The notes beneath the pieces were generated by a model. That model was not told the DNA's origin, did no database searches, and saw nothing but the letters and a program-made list of their open reading frames with translations. This document shows, in pieces, positions 53,814 through 62,500 of a stretch of DNA of 64,000 nt. The position numbers and the translations under genes were made by a program. The stretch comes from Neisseria animalis (GTDB lineage: Bacteria; Pseudomonadota; Gammaproteobacteria; Burkholderiales; Neisseriaceae). The stretch lies in NCBI RefSeq assembly GCF_900636515.1, contig NZ_LR134287.1, positions 1,054,001-1,118,000 on the forward strand, read 5' to 3'. Positions within the stretch are counted from its first letter, which is position 1, and every line of letters begins with the position of its first letter.

Positions 53814-53848
53814 AAACGCCGTGAAGCGGGAACTTTACGGCGTTTCTT
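53814..53848 (+). terminator. conserved-loop hairpin 1
   Basis: AAACGCCGTGAAG pairs with CTTTACGGCGTTT (one G-U) around loop CGGGAA, then CTTTA. Confidence 0.7.
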
Positions 53849-53894
53849 TATTCAGTCTTTGACAAACATTGATTTGAGCGGGTGGGTAGAAAAG

Positions 53895-54008
53895 ATGCCG
53901 GATAAATTGGAAACATCGGTGCGGGCTCGGCGTTTTTTGTGGTTTGTGGCATGGAGCTTGTTTTTGTTTGCTGCTGCTGCGTTGGTTAATGCAATCAAGT
54001 GGTGGTGA
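53895..54008 (+). CDS. very small single-span membrane protein 1
   Basis: 37 aa: MPDKLETSVRARRFL, then the hydrophobic WFVAWSLFLFAAAALVNAIKWW. One membrane segment with a basic N-terminal flank (N-in). The next gene starts 2 nt after its stop. Size and place suggest a holin-like or virion membrane peptide; unproven. Confidence 0.55.
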   Translation: MPDKLETSVRARRFLWFVAWSLFLFAAAALVNAIKWW

Positions 54009-54010
54009 GT

Positions 54011-54286
54011 ATGGAAAAATGGCAGGCGATGTTTGCGCCCAAGGGGATTGAAGATGCGCTGGCGCAAGTGCGCTATGAGTTGAGTTTGTCCCCTAAGGCG
54101 CGTGAGGCTTTGGAGGATTTTCTGTATGTGCTTTGGGCGGGTATTCTGCACGAGGCACGGGGAAAGCCGAATGACGAGCGTATCGAACATGACCATGCTG
54201 CCGATGCGCTGGCCGAATTGGCGGGTATGCTGTTTTCGCCGATGAACGATAAGGGCGTTGGGAACTTTAATATTCCCAAGCTGTAA
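54011..54286 (+). CDS. hypothetical phage structural-region protein
   Basis: 91 aa, helical and acidic (IEDALAQVRYELSLSPKAREALEDFLYVLWAGILHEARG). Start ATG 54011 follows GGTGAG. It lies 150 bp before the scaffold gene. No known family recognised; head-related role by position only. Confidence 0.6.
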   Translation: MEKWQAMFAPKGIEDALAQVRYELSLSPKAREALEDFLYVLWAGILHEARGKPNDERIEHDHAADALAELAGMLFSPMNDKGVGNFNIPKL

Positions 54287-54352
54287 GGTTGCCTGATTGC
54301 CGTTTGGCGGCAGGTGGTATTGGTTTTGAATGCTTTGAGGTGAAGCTGTCTG

Positions 54353-54375
54353 TTTTTGCAGACGGCCTTTTTTTA
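54353..54375 (+). terminator. DUS-like terminator before scaffold gene
   Basis: AGCTGTCTG and CAGACGGCCT pair (one G-U) around TTTTTG and are followed by seven T. Confidence 0.65.
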
Positions 54376-54437
54376 TCCAACGCCCTTAAATGGGCATATC
54401 GGGGTACTGCGAAAGCTCTACCTGTGGGGGTTTTGTG

Positions 54438-55424
54438 ATGAGTTTTACGATTGCGGACAATTTACCGGCGCATGTGAAAGAGCGTTTGCTGGCGTTGAAA
54501 AACGGCAGCGGCGATGAGGCTGATCGTGAAGACGATTTTGAAGAGACGGCTGAAGAGACGGGCAATCTGCCTGATGATACGGCCGGCATGGCCGAACCTG
54601 AATCTGAATATGAAGACGCAACCGTCCATGAGGAAGATGTTGAGCCGGACGATAAAACGGCTAATGACATTAATGCTTGGAAAGGCCGTCTGAAAAAGGA
54701 GCAGGAGGAAAAGGAGCGTTACCGCATTGCGGCGGAAAACGGTTCTTTTGCGGCGGCAAAGCTCTTGGAAATGCAGGAGCGTGAAAAGCAGCGTGAGGCG
54801 GAGCTTGAGGAGCTGCGCCGTGAGCGTGAGGCTTGGCAGAAGTCGAAAATGCAGACGCCGGAAGATGACGGCGATGTGTTTTCTGAAACGGAAATGGAAG
54901 CCTTGAGCCTTGAGATGGGCGGCGAATCGGCGCGTATTTTGGCGGAAAAGCTGAAAGGTTTGCGCCGCAATGTTCCTGCTTCGGACGATGTGGCACAGCT
55001 TCGTGCGGAAATTGCCCAAGCGAAGGAGGCGGAACGCCGCCGCGTTTGGTTTGAGGCGATGGGGCGCGATATTCCTGAAATTCAAGGCTTGCTGACGGGC
55101 AATCAGGCTTTTGTGGATTTTCTGCAATCGGAAACGGATTTCTCCGGCAATTCGGCATTCGACATGGTGCGGGCTGCAGGGGAGACGATGGACGCGGGCA
55201 AAATCCCGATGATTCGTGCGTTGATTGACAAGTTCAACCAACGGGGAGAAGTGAAAGAAAAACGTGTTGCAACGGCCAAACCTGCGGGCGGTGGTACGCC
55301 AATGCGTGAATCCGGCGGTAAAAAACGTGCGGGTAAAAAAGAGTGGGCGGAGCGCGAACGGTTGATGAGGTCGGCAAGTCCGGACGATTTCCGCGCGTTC
55401 CTGAATAAGTATGATTGGAGTTGA
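54438..55424 (+). CDS. capsid scaffold-like protein
   Basis: 328 aa. The first 90 residues are very acidic. Residues 90-150 form a strong coiled coil (GRLKKEQEEKERYRIAAENG...EREKQREAELEELRREREAW). The C-terminus is basic and Gly/Lys-rich (AKPAGGGTPMRESGGKKRAGKKEWAER), as in scaffold proteins whose C-terminus docks to capsid. It is followed after 11 bp by the presumed capsid gene, the standard scaffold-capsid order. Assigned by architecture and position. Confidence 0.72.
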   Translation: MSFTIADNLPAHVKERLLALKNGSGDEADREDDFEETAEETGNLPDDTAGMAEPESEYEDATVHEEDVEPDDKTANDINAWKGRLKKEQEEKERYRIAAENGSFAAAKLLEMQEREKQREAELEELRREREAWQKSKMQTPEDDGDVFSETEMEALSLEMGGESARILAEKLKGLRRNVPASDDVAQLRAEIAQAKEAERRRVWFEAMGRDIPEIQGLLTGNQAFVDFLQSETDFSGNSAFDMVRAAGETMDAGKIPMIRALIDKFNQRGEVKEKRVATAKPAGGGTPMRESGGKKRAGKKEWAERERLMRSASPDDFRAFLNKYDWS

Positions 55425-55435
55425 AAGGTGTAAAG

Positions 55436-56419
55436 ATGGCTAAGTATCAGCGTGCGGCCGATTTGAAGGGTGCGGAGGGTTTTTATATCCCCGATTCTGT
55501 TACGTATATCACCATTAATGAAATGGTGGCCTGTTCGACGTTGCAGCATATGGTCAACCAAGAATGGAATCCTGAAAAATTGGGCTTGGATTGTGCGCCG
55601 GTGGCGCATTACAACATTTTGGAGCCGATAGACGATATGGTGTTTACGCGCCATCAGTTTAACGGCGAGCGCGTGGGTATTCCCAATCCGTTCCGCAACG
55701 GGCAGATTCAGATGTGCCATAGCTACGCGATTAAGGAGAAGTTCAGCCGTGATGAGGCAATCCGCCAATGCCGCTACTGGGAAGAGCAGAGATGGGGCTA
55801 TGAAAAGGCGATTGCACATATGCTGCGTAATATGACGGAATCTTACGGATACCGCCAGATTGCGGCTTCTGCGGCGGAGTACAACCAAGGCAATGATGCG
55901 GGCAAGTTGAGCGGTAATCTGAAATTGGGCGATACGGTAAATCCGTTGGTGGTTTCGCTGCCGAACAGCGACAATGTGTCCGATTTCGAGGTTTCTGCCT
56001 TGGAAGTGGTCAGCCGTATGGTGTTGGCTGCTTCGGAAGCGGGTGTAATGTGCGGTTCCGACCAAATGCGTATGGCAGCTTCTCCGCGCTTTGTGGCGAA
56101 GTTGATGAATGAACAGGCGGCGCATGTTCAGGGTTGCTGTGTGGAAAAAAATCCTGCGGTAAGCGGCGTATTGCTGCCGGCCTATGGTTTGAATGTGCTG
56201 CGTTCGCATTTCTTCCCGACCAAACGTCTGGCCGACGGACGCACGGTTGAGTATGTGATTATGGTGGACCCGAACCTGATTGTTGCGCCGGCCGTGTTGG
56301 ATTATTTGGAATGGGAAAAACTGCTGAATGATATTTATCTGATCGGTAATTACCGTTTCGATGTGAGCGTGCTGTCCGGCCGCGGCGTGGTGGTGGCGGC
56401 GGTAACGTTTGACAAGTAA
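55436..56419 (+). CDS. putative major capsid protein
   Basis: 327 aa. GAAAGGTG precedes ATG 55436. A mixed alpha/beta protein without signal or membrane segment, of the size of HK97-fold capsids, with a long helix (SRDEAIRQCRYWEEQRWGYEKAIAHMLRNM) and a C-terminal strand region (VEYVIMVDPNLIVAPAVLDYL and VLSGRGVVVAAVTFDK). It lies directly behind the scaffold gene and is followed by hairpin 2. I infer the role from context; the fold should be checked by structure prediction. Confidence 0.7.
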   Translation: MAKYQRAADLKGAEGFYIPDSVTYITINEMVACSTLQHMVNQEWNPEKLGLDCAPVAHYNILEPIDDMVFTRHQFNGERVGIPNPFRNGQIQMCHSYAIKEKFSRDEAIRQCRYWEEQRWGYEKAIAHMLRNMTESYGYRQIAASAAEYNQGNDAGKLSGNLKLGDTVNPLVVSLPNSDNVSDFEVSALEVVSRMVLAASEAGVMCGSDQMRMAASPRFVAKLMNEQAAHVQGCCVEKNPAVSGVLLPAYGLNVLRSHFFPTKRLADGRTVEYVIMVDPNLIVAPAVLDYLEWEKLLNDIYLIGNYRFDVSVLSGRGVVVAAVTFDK

Positions 56420-56432
56420 CGGCTGAAAGCGA

Positions 56433-56464
56433 AAAACCGCAAGGGCGGAATCCTTGCGGTTTTT
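56433..56464 (+). terminator. conserved-loop hairpin 2
   Basis: AAAACCGCAAGG pairs with CCTTGCGGTTTT around GCGGAAT, 13 nt after the capsid stop. Confidence 0.75.
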
Positions 56465-56540
56465 CTATTGCAACCCTTAACAGGACTAAGGATTGAATGA
56501 GGTGAAGTATAACCTGCTAAATCTGTTGGGTAAAGTAACG

Positions 56541-56675
56541 ATGAGTATTCAGGGAAAAATGAGCGGGGCGGCTGCTGACCACGCGGCTATGGTGTTGGTA
56601 TGGGCGGCGGTGTTGTCTATGGTTGTTTTGGCTGTAACTTTCGGTGTGGCTTTGCTTTTATGGGTGTTGAATTGA
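56541..56675 (+). CDS. very small single-span membrane protein 2
   Basis: 44 aa from ATG 56541. A TTG at 56493 or a GTG at 56502 would lengthen it to 60 or 57 aa. The hydrophobic segment AAMVLVWAAVLSMVVLAVTFGVALLLWVL covers most of the protein. It lies between capsid hairpin 2 and the next virion-like gene. Role unknown. Confidence 0.55.
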   Translation: MSIQGKMSGAAADHAAMVLVWAAVLSMVVLAVTFGVALLLWVLN

Positions 56676-56691
56676 TTTTTTGGAGATAAAT

Positions 56692-57273
56692 ATGGCTGTT
56701 TATAATCTGTTTGCCGGTGGCGATGACCGCTATTTCGGCAAGTCTTGCGGTTCCGATGTGGATTTGCCGTTGTTTTCGCAACCTGACCAACGTGTTGACG
56801 GCGGTTATGGTTATCGTGAAAAAACGGAGTGGAAGGAGTTTTTACACCGTCTGCAAAAATATTATGGTGTGAAACCGTCTGAATTGGCGGTGGGCGACAA
56901 GTTGCGTTTGTATCTTTCGCCGAACCATGCGACGTTGAGCAGTTTGTTTGTGGATTTCCGCTCGGCGGCGGGCGGCTTTGAGTTTAAGCTGCAAACGGTT
57001 GAGGGTTTGGATTTGTCGGCGGATAAGTATGAATCGACTTACGACAATGCAACCGGCGAAGTGCTGACTTCGGTAAAAGGCAGCGGTACGCCCGAAGGTT
57101 TGGGCGGTGCAACGGCGGCTTATACGCAATTTGCTTTTGTGTTTACCGAACGCCCGCATACGGCGAAAGTTGATGCGGTGGAATTGGAAATTACGGCTTT
57201 GCCGCAAGACTTTTCCGGTAATTTGGATTTGCTGTTTGTGCGCCGCTTTGAGATGGACGGTATTCAGCTTTAA
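56692..57273 (+). CDS. virion-region protein, beta-rich
   Basis: 193 aa with TGGAGAT 7 nt before ATG 56692. Many strands and Phe/Tyr (LRLYLSPNHATLSSLFVDFRSAAGGFEFKLQTVEGLDLS), soluble, no signal. The position between capsid and connector genes suggests a capsid decoration or head-tail protein. Not assigned to a family. Confidence 0.62.
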   Translation: MAVYNLFAGGDDRYFGKSCGSDVDLPLFSQPDQRVDGGYGYREKTEWKEFLHRLQKYYGVKPSELAVGDKLRLYLSPNHATLSSLFVDFRSAAGGFEFKLQTVEGLDLSADKYESTYDNATGEVLTSVKGSGTPEGLGGATAAYTQFAFVFTERPHTAKVDAVELEITALPQDFSGNLDLLFVRRFEMDGIQL

Positions 57274-57288
57274 GGCTGTGTGAAAGGC

Positions 57289-57325
57289 AAAACGCCGCAA
57301 TGGGTGGAATCATTGCGGCGTTTCT
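57289..57325 (+). terminator. conserved-loop hairpin 3
   Basis: AAACGCCGCAATG pairs with CATTGCGGCGTTT around GGTGGAAT, directly behind the previous gene. Confidence 0.75.
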
Positions 57326-57403
57326 GTATTTGACCTTATCCAGATTAAGGAAAAATCATAAGTGGATTATAGCGCATTTTTAAAAATCATCAAGGAGTTG
57401 GTG

Positions 57404-57511
57404 ATGAGACTTCCTGCATGGCGGCTGATTTGGCTTTCATTGGTGTTTTTGGTGTTTGCCGGTATTTGGAAAGCCGCCGATATTTTGAATGCACTGGCAG
57501 CGTGGAAATAG
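57404..57511 (+). CDS. very small single-span membrane protein 3
   Basis: 35 aa: MRLPAWRLIWLSLVFLVFAG, then IWKAADILNALAAWK. CAAGGAG lies 8 nt before ATG 57404, so it is probably translated. Single membrane segment after a short basic start. It lies between hairpins 3 and 4. Confidence 0.6.
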   Translation: MRLPAWRLIWLSLVFLVFAGIWKAADILNALAAWK

Positions 57512-57513
57512 TC

Positions 57514-57549
57514 GAAACGCCGACAGGCGGGAACTTGTCGGCGTTTCTG
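57514..57549 (+). terminator. conserved-loop hairpin 4
   Basis: GAAACGCCGACAGG pairs with CTTGTCGGCGTTTC (with one G-U) around CGGGAA; it begins 3 nt behind the small gene. Confidence 0.75.
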
Positions 57550-57590
57550 TTTGCAACCCTTTCCATACAAGGGATTGAACGTGAATGAAG

Positions 57591-57696
57591 TATAGTCATT
57601 TAAAATAAGAATGATACAGCGTTGCTTTGCCTTGCCGTACTATGTGTACTGTCTGCGGCTTCGCTGCCTTGTCTCATTCTGTGTTATTCGACTATA
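57591..57696 (+). mobile_element. Correia-like MITE, copy inside the second prophage
   Basis: Same ends (TATAGTC...GACTATA) and core as the other copies; 106 bp because one base is missing near the right end. It lies between hairpin 4 and the next gene, so it post-dates the phage insertion. Confidence 0.88.
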
Positions 57697-57728
57697 TAAC
57701 CCAAAAACGAGATTAAAGGAGTTTGGAA

Positions 57729-57953
57729 ATGATGGGTATGGTAGCTTACCGAAGCAAGATTAACGGCGTGGAATTTGATGTGCCGGAAGACGATATTACG
57801 GTAGATTTTTTGAATACGCCTGAAAAGTTGCAATTTATCGAGCCGTTGGATACGCCGCAACTTGCCGATACGGGTAAAACGGCTGCGGGTGTGCCGAAAG
57901 CCAAGGGTAAGACGGCAAAGGCAGGTGTTGAGGCTAAGGTGGAGATGGAATAA
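57729..57953 (+). CDS. small acidic phage protein with basic tail
   Basis: 74 aa. AAGGAG stands 7 nt before ATG 57729. The first 45 residues are acidic (NGVEFDVPEDDITVDFLNTPEKLQF), the rest is Lys/Ala/Gly-rich (KAKGKTAKAGVEAKVEME). The last A of its stop codon is the A of the next ATG (TAATG), so the two are translationally coupled. Unknown. Confidence 0.6.
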   Translation: MMGMVAYRSKINGVEFDVPEDDITVDFLNTPEKLQFIEPLDTPQLADTGKTAAGVPKAKGKTAKAGVEAKVEME

Positions 57954-58600
57954 TGAAGCTGGCCGATTTGATTGCAAGGATACGCTTGGACGTGAACGAT
58001 ATTGACAGGGAGCGTTGGGAAGACGTGCATATTGTCGATATGGTGAATGAGGCGTATTGCGAAGTGTTCAATCTGCGGCCTGATTTGTTTGAAAAGCGGG
58101 TAATTGCCAAGCTGGACGAGGGGGAAATGCAGCAGGTTTGCTGTTGCAGCCAAATCAAGTCGGTGGAGGCGTTGACGGACGCAAACGGTGTGAAGATTGC
58201 GGATTGGCGCGAAGTCGATGATAGCGCGACAAAGGCTTTCGGACGTTCGCGTTGCGGCGTATTGCCCGATTTGCCTACCGGCTACAAACTGGAGCATGAA
58301 AGCAACCGCTTTACGGTATCGCCGCCTGTGAGGCCGGGGCAGACGGTGTTTGTGAGCTTGGTTTGTTCGGTACGGCCTGAAAAGCTGGGGTTTGATGTGA
58401 ATCAGGCTTTGGATCATTTCGGCTGTGCGTATTACGGGGCGTTGGTGGATTATGTGTTGTTCCGGCTTTTCGGTACGGAAACGGAATCGGCGGTTTCGGC
58501 GCAACGTTCGGCAGGGCATTACCGTATGTTTTACGACAGATTGAGCCTGCATGAGAAGAAGCGCAAGCAGTATCGGCAGGAGGCGGATAAGGCCGTCTGA
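57953..58600 (+). CDS. putative head-tail connector protein
   Basis: 215 aa. LADLIARIRLDVNDIDRERWEDVHIVDMVNEAYCEVFNLRPDLF at the start is the helical outline of gp6/DUF6682-like connectors of podovirus-type phages. A strand-rich middle (PVRPGQTVFVSLVCSVRPEKL) and a C-terminal helix follow. It has an unusual Cys cluster QQVCCCSQIK. Coupled to the previous gene and 14 bp ahead of the tail lysozyme gene. Confidence 0.62.
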   Translation: MKLADLIARIRLDVNDIDRERWEDVHIVDMVNEAYCEVFNLRPDLFEKRVIAKLDEGEMQQVCCCSQIKSVEALTDANGVKIADWREVDDSATKAFGRSRCGVLPDLPTGYKLEHESNRFTVSPPVRPGQTVFVSLVCSVRPEKLGFDVNQALDHFGCAYYGALVDYVLFRLFGTETESAVSAQRSAGHYRMFYDRLSLHEKKRKQYRQEADKAV

Positions 58601-58614
58601 ACGGGCGGCTTTTT

Positions 58615-59508
58615 ATGGGGCAGAGCATGGCAAAACAGAATCCTTTGATGGCGCAAACGTATCAGGCGTTTTTGAATGCGGGGTTGTCGCCGCAGCAGGC
58701 GCGGGCATTTACGGCGGAAGTGGGGCGCGAAAATGATTTCAATGCAACTTATATTTTCGGCAGGCATACCGATGCGAACAAGAAGCGCGGGACGATAACC
58801 AATCTGGGCTTTATTTCGTGGAACGGCAGCCGCAAACGGCAGCTTGAAAACCGTCTGGCCGGTAAGGGTTTGCTGAATGCGGACGGTACGATTAAGCGCG
58901 GGCAGGCGGCTTTGGACGAGATGGCGAAGTTTGCCGTGCATGAAATCAATACCAATCCTTCTTATAAGCGGACGAAAACGCAGTTTCTGCAAAATCCCAA
59001 TGTGGATTACCACACGGCAAAAGAGGTATTGGGCAATAATTTTATCCGCTGGGATTATGCCGGCAATACGCTGGGCAAGGCGGTAGGCAAACATCATGCC
59101 AAGCGCGATCGGTATTACGCGCAACTGGGCGGCGTGATTCCGCAGGGCGGGGCGGATTATTCTGCCGGTAAGGATATGGCGCAGGCGGCAAATTTTATTC
59201 CGCCGGATATGCAGACGGCCAAGGCCGCGCCGGTATCGTTGGAAAGTCCGGCAGCTCCGGCAGATGATGTTCAGGCGGCTGCTCCCCATCATGAAACGGT
59301 ATTCGAGCGGACGGCCAAGCGGGAAAAAAGCCATGCGGATATGCTGGAAAATATGCGTATCAAGCCTTTGGAATTTGACCGCCGGCCAAGTTTGCAGGAA
59401 GAGTACAGTACGCAATTGGCGGCGGCATTCGGAGAGTATCCCGATATGCACAGTAAAATTCCCGATGAACTGGATATGTTGATTCAGGGTATTTACGACG
59501 AGGTATAG
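58615..59508 (+). CDS. phage tail-associated lysozyme-like protein
   Basis: 297 aa (ATG 58615; ATG 58627 is an alternative). The first 170 residues resemble phage tail lysozyme domains: LSPQQARAFTAEVGRENDF (helix with Glu), NLGFISWNGSRKRQLENRL (the usual G-x-x-Q/S-W-x-G-x-R motif) and EMAKFAVHEINTNPSYKRTK. The remaining part is a linker with Ala/Pro and a helical C-terminus. It should open the peptidoglycan during DNA entry. Confidence 0.7.
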   Translation: MGQSMAKQNPLMAQTYQAFLNAGLSPQQARAFTAEVGRENDFNATYIFGRHTDANKKRGTITNLGFISWNGSRKRQLENRLAGKGLLNADGTIKRGQAALDEMAKFAVHEINTNPSYKRTKTQFLQNPNVDYHTAKEVLGNNFIRWDYAGNTLGKAVGKHHAKRDRYYAQLGGVIPQGGADYSAGKDMAQAANFIPPDMQTAKAAPVSLESPAAPADDVQAAAPHHETVFERTAKREKSHADMLENMRIKPLEFDRRPSLQEEYSTQLAAAFGEYPDMHSKIPDELDMLIQGIYDEV

Positions 59509-59534
59509 GCCGTCTGTAAAGGCGGGGTGTTATC

Positions 59535-59567
59535 AGGCTGTCTGAATTTCAGACGGCCTTGTTTTTT
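59535..59567 (+). terminator. DUS-type terminator before the polyvalent gene
   Basis: AGGCTGTCTGAA pairs with TTCAGACGGCCT (one G-U) and is followed by TGTTTTTT. Confidence 0.65.
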
Positions 59568-59578
59568 ATGGATTGAAC

Positions 59579-62500
59579 ATGGCGAAAATGACTCTTGAGC
59601 AGGCGCGTGCCTTTATTGACAATTATTACCAAAATCCCCCTGAAACGCCCGAGAGCGTGCTGTCCGGCTTCGGGCAGGTTTTCGAGCAGGAGCGGCAGAA
59701 ATACGGGGTGGTTGACCAAGCACGGCTGCTGGAACACATGAGCAGCAATCTCGAGCGTGAATACGGCAAGGAAATGGCGGATATGGCGCGCAGCCGTTTT
59801 AAGGTTGACCCGGGGCGCAATCTGTTTGCCTATGCCAATGACGGCATGATTGCGGCGGGCAATGCAGTAACCGGCATGGCCAAGAGTGCGGTGGATTTTG
59901 TGGCACCGGGCAGCAGCTTTGCCAATTATTTTCAGGAAAAAATCGACCAAGGTAACGAATCGCGTTCCGATGCGGCGAAGCTGGCGGATTACCGCTTGCA
60001 GCAGGGCTTGGCAGACGACCAATCTACGGGGGATAAAATCGGGGCGATTGCCGGATATGCGGCAAGCGATCCGGTAAGTGCTTTGGGAACGGTAGCAGGT
60101 TACGGCTTGGGCGCGGCTGCTTTGGCGCGTTTGGGCGGTGTGGGCTTGTCGGCGGCGGCCAACGCCGCAATGGGCAGCGGTGCAGTACGCGGCCAAATTT
60201 ATGATGATACGGTGTCGGCAGATGACAAGGAATTGATGAGCCTGAATCCGGAATACCGACAGTTGCGCCAAACCATGAGCGAAGCGGACGCGAAGTATGA
60301 AATCGGTACGCGCTTTTGGCAGCATTTGCCGGAGATTGCAGCGGGCGGCGGTGTGGGCTTTGTTGCGGGGCGTTCGGGCTTGGAAGGCGCACTGGCGAAA
60401 ACCGGGGCGGCCAAGCCTTTGATGACGGGTTTGAAGGAAGTTGGCGGCGAAGCACTCGAAGAGGGCGTACAAACGGCGGCGGCCAACTATGGTTACAGCC
60501 GTATCGACCCGCGCCGCGAGCTGACGGAAGGTGTGGAATCGGCGGCTTTGATGGGGGCGGCCTATGGTGTGCCGTTGGGTGGTTTGGCGTTGGCGTCGCC
60601 GCAGATGTCGGCAACGGTTCGGGCTGCCGATGAGATGCGTAATGCGGATTTGCTGGCATTGGAGCAGGAATATACTGCCCGCCGACGTGGAGAAACCCGC
60701 GAGGATTACGACAAGCGTGTAGCGGAGACGGCGGATAAGTTCGGGCAGGCGGTGGCAGAAACCAACCGCAAATACGATGATTTTACCGGCCGGCTGATGG
60801 CTGATGTCCGTTTGGGCAAAGGGGTATGGAGCGGCGATTCGGAATACGAGCAGTTTGCACGCATGGTAACGGCGGGGCAGTTTGTGCCGTCTGATACGGT
60901 GGCGCAGGGTGTGCCGCAGCGCAACCGTGATGGCGGATTGCCGGAGCTTTGGCAGGCGGCCAAGGCAAAAATCCGTGATTTGGCAGGCAGGGTGTCGGCT
61001 GACAAGTCGTTGCGCGAACAGGTGGACTTGGTGCCGGTATCGCCGCAGGAAGCGGAGCTTGCCAAACAACACGGATTGGATATTGCCGGTTTTACGCATA
61101 TGATTGACAGCAGTGCCATTAATCATGTGCTGAAGAACCACGGTAATGAGAAAACGGAACGAAACCGCGGCAACGTGGCGGTAACGGCAGATGATTTTGA
61201 GACGGTTGCTGATGTGATTGCCAACCCCGATACGATGGTTTTCGGCGGCAGTACGCGTTTGAAACGTGATGCGGTTTTTTATGTGAAGAAAATGGACGAC
61301 GGTTCTACCGCCGTGATTGAAGAAGTAAGAACGGGTAAGCGCAAAATGGCTGTAACCAGTATGCGGAAGTACCCGCCGACGACACATGCTTCTTCAATCC
61401 TGAAGACCCTTAGTCTGAACGCCCGAGACGGTTTCGGCGGGAGTAAGGTCAGTATAGTACAAAAACCCTACAGCAACAATCCGCTGAAAGCCAACACCGC
61501 CCCTACCGACCTGCCGACCGACCGTATCGCACCGACCGCCCGCGAGCGGGCAGCGGCGGCAAGCACGCAGACGGGGCGTGTGGTGGCAGGCAAAGCCGAC
61601 AGCGTGGACGTATCGGGCAGATATGAGCCGGTAGTGTGGGAATTGCGCGAAGCTTCCGATATGGGGGCAACGGTAAGCAAAGCAGAGAACCAATACCGTG
61701 ACCGTAACCGTGCAGCCAGCGAGCAGCAAATCAACCATATTGCGGCAAACTTGGATTTCCGCAAAATCAGCGAATCGCCGTTTATGGATTTCGGCGCACC
61801 GGTATTGGCCAAAGACGGAGAAACCGTTATCGGCGGCAACGGGCGCGTGGCGGCGGTGAAACAGGCGTATGCTCAAGGTACGGCAGAAAACTACCGGCAG
61901 CAGCTTGCCGAACATGCGGCGGATTTCGGCTTTACCCCCGAAACCGTGGCAGCATTCGAACAGCCGGTATTGGTACGCCGTCTGCAAAACGATGTGGACA
62001 TCAAAAAAGCAGCAATTGCTTCCAACGAAGGCGCAGGCTTGGCCATGAGCAGTTTGGAACTGGCCAAAACCGATGCTTCGCGTCTGCCGCCGTTGCAGCT
62101 TTTTACGCATAACGAAAGCGGCAGTTTGAACACCCCTGCCAACCGCAGCGCGATTGCCCAATTTGTCGGCAATTTCCCGCAAAACCAACAGGCAGCCTTG
62201 CAGGACGCAAACGGTATGCTTTCGCGCGAAGGATTGCGCCGTTTGGAAAACGCCATGCTGTATCAGGCATACGGCGACAGCCCCGCTTTGCAGCGCATGG
62301 TGGAAAGCAACGACGTAGAAAGCCGCAATGTGGGCAACGCCTTGGCGCAATCGGCGGGCGTGGTGGCCGATGCGCGCAACGATATGGCTTATGGCGACTT
62401 GTACGATTTGGATATTGCGGCCGACTTGGTACAGGCGGCAGATTTGATTGAGTCGTTGCGTTCGCAGGGGCGCAGCGTGCAGGATTATTTGGCACAGCAG

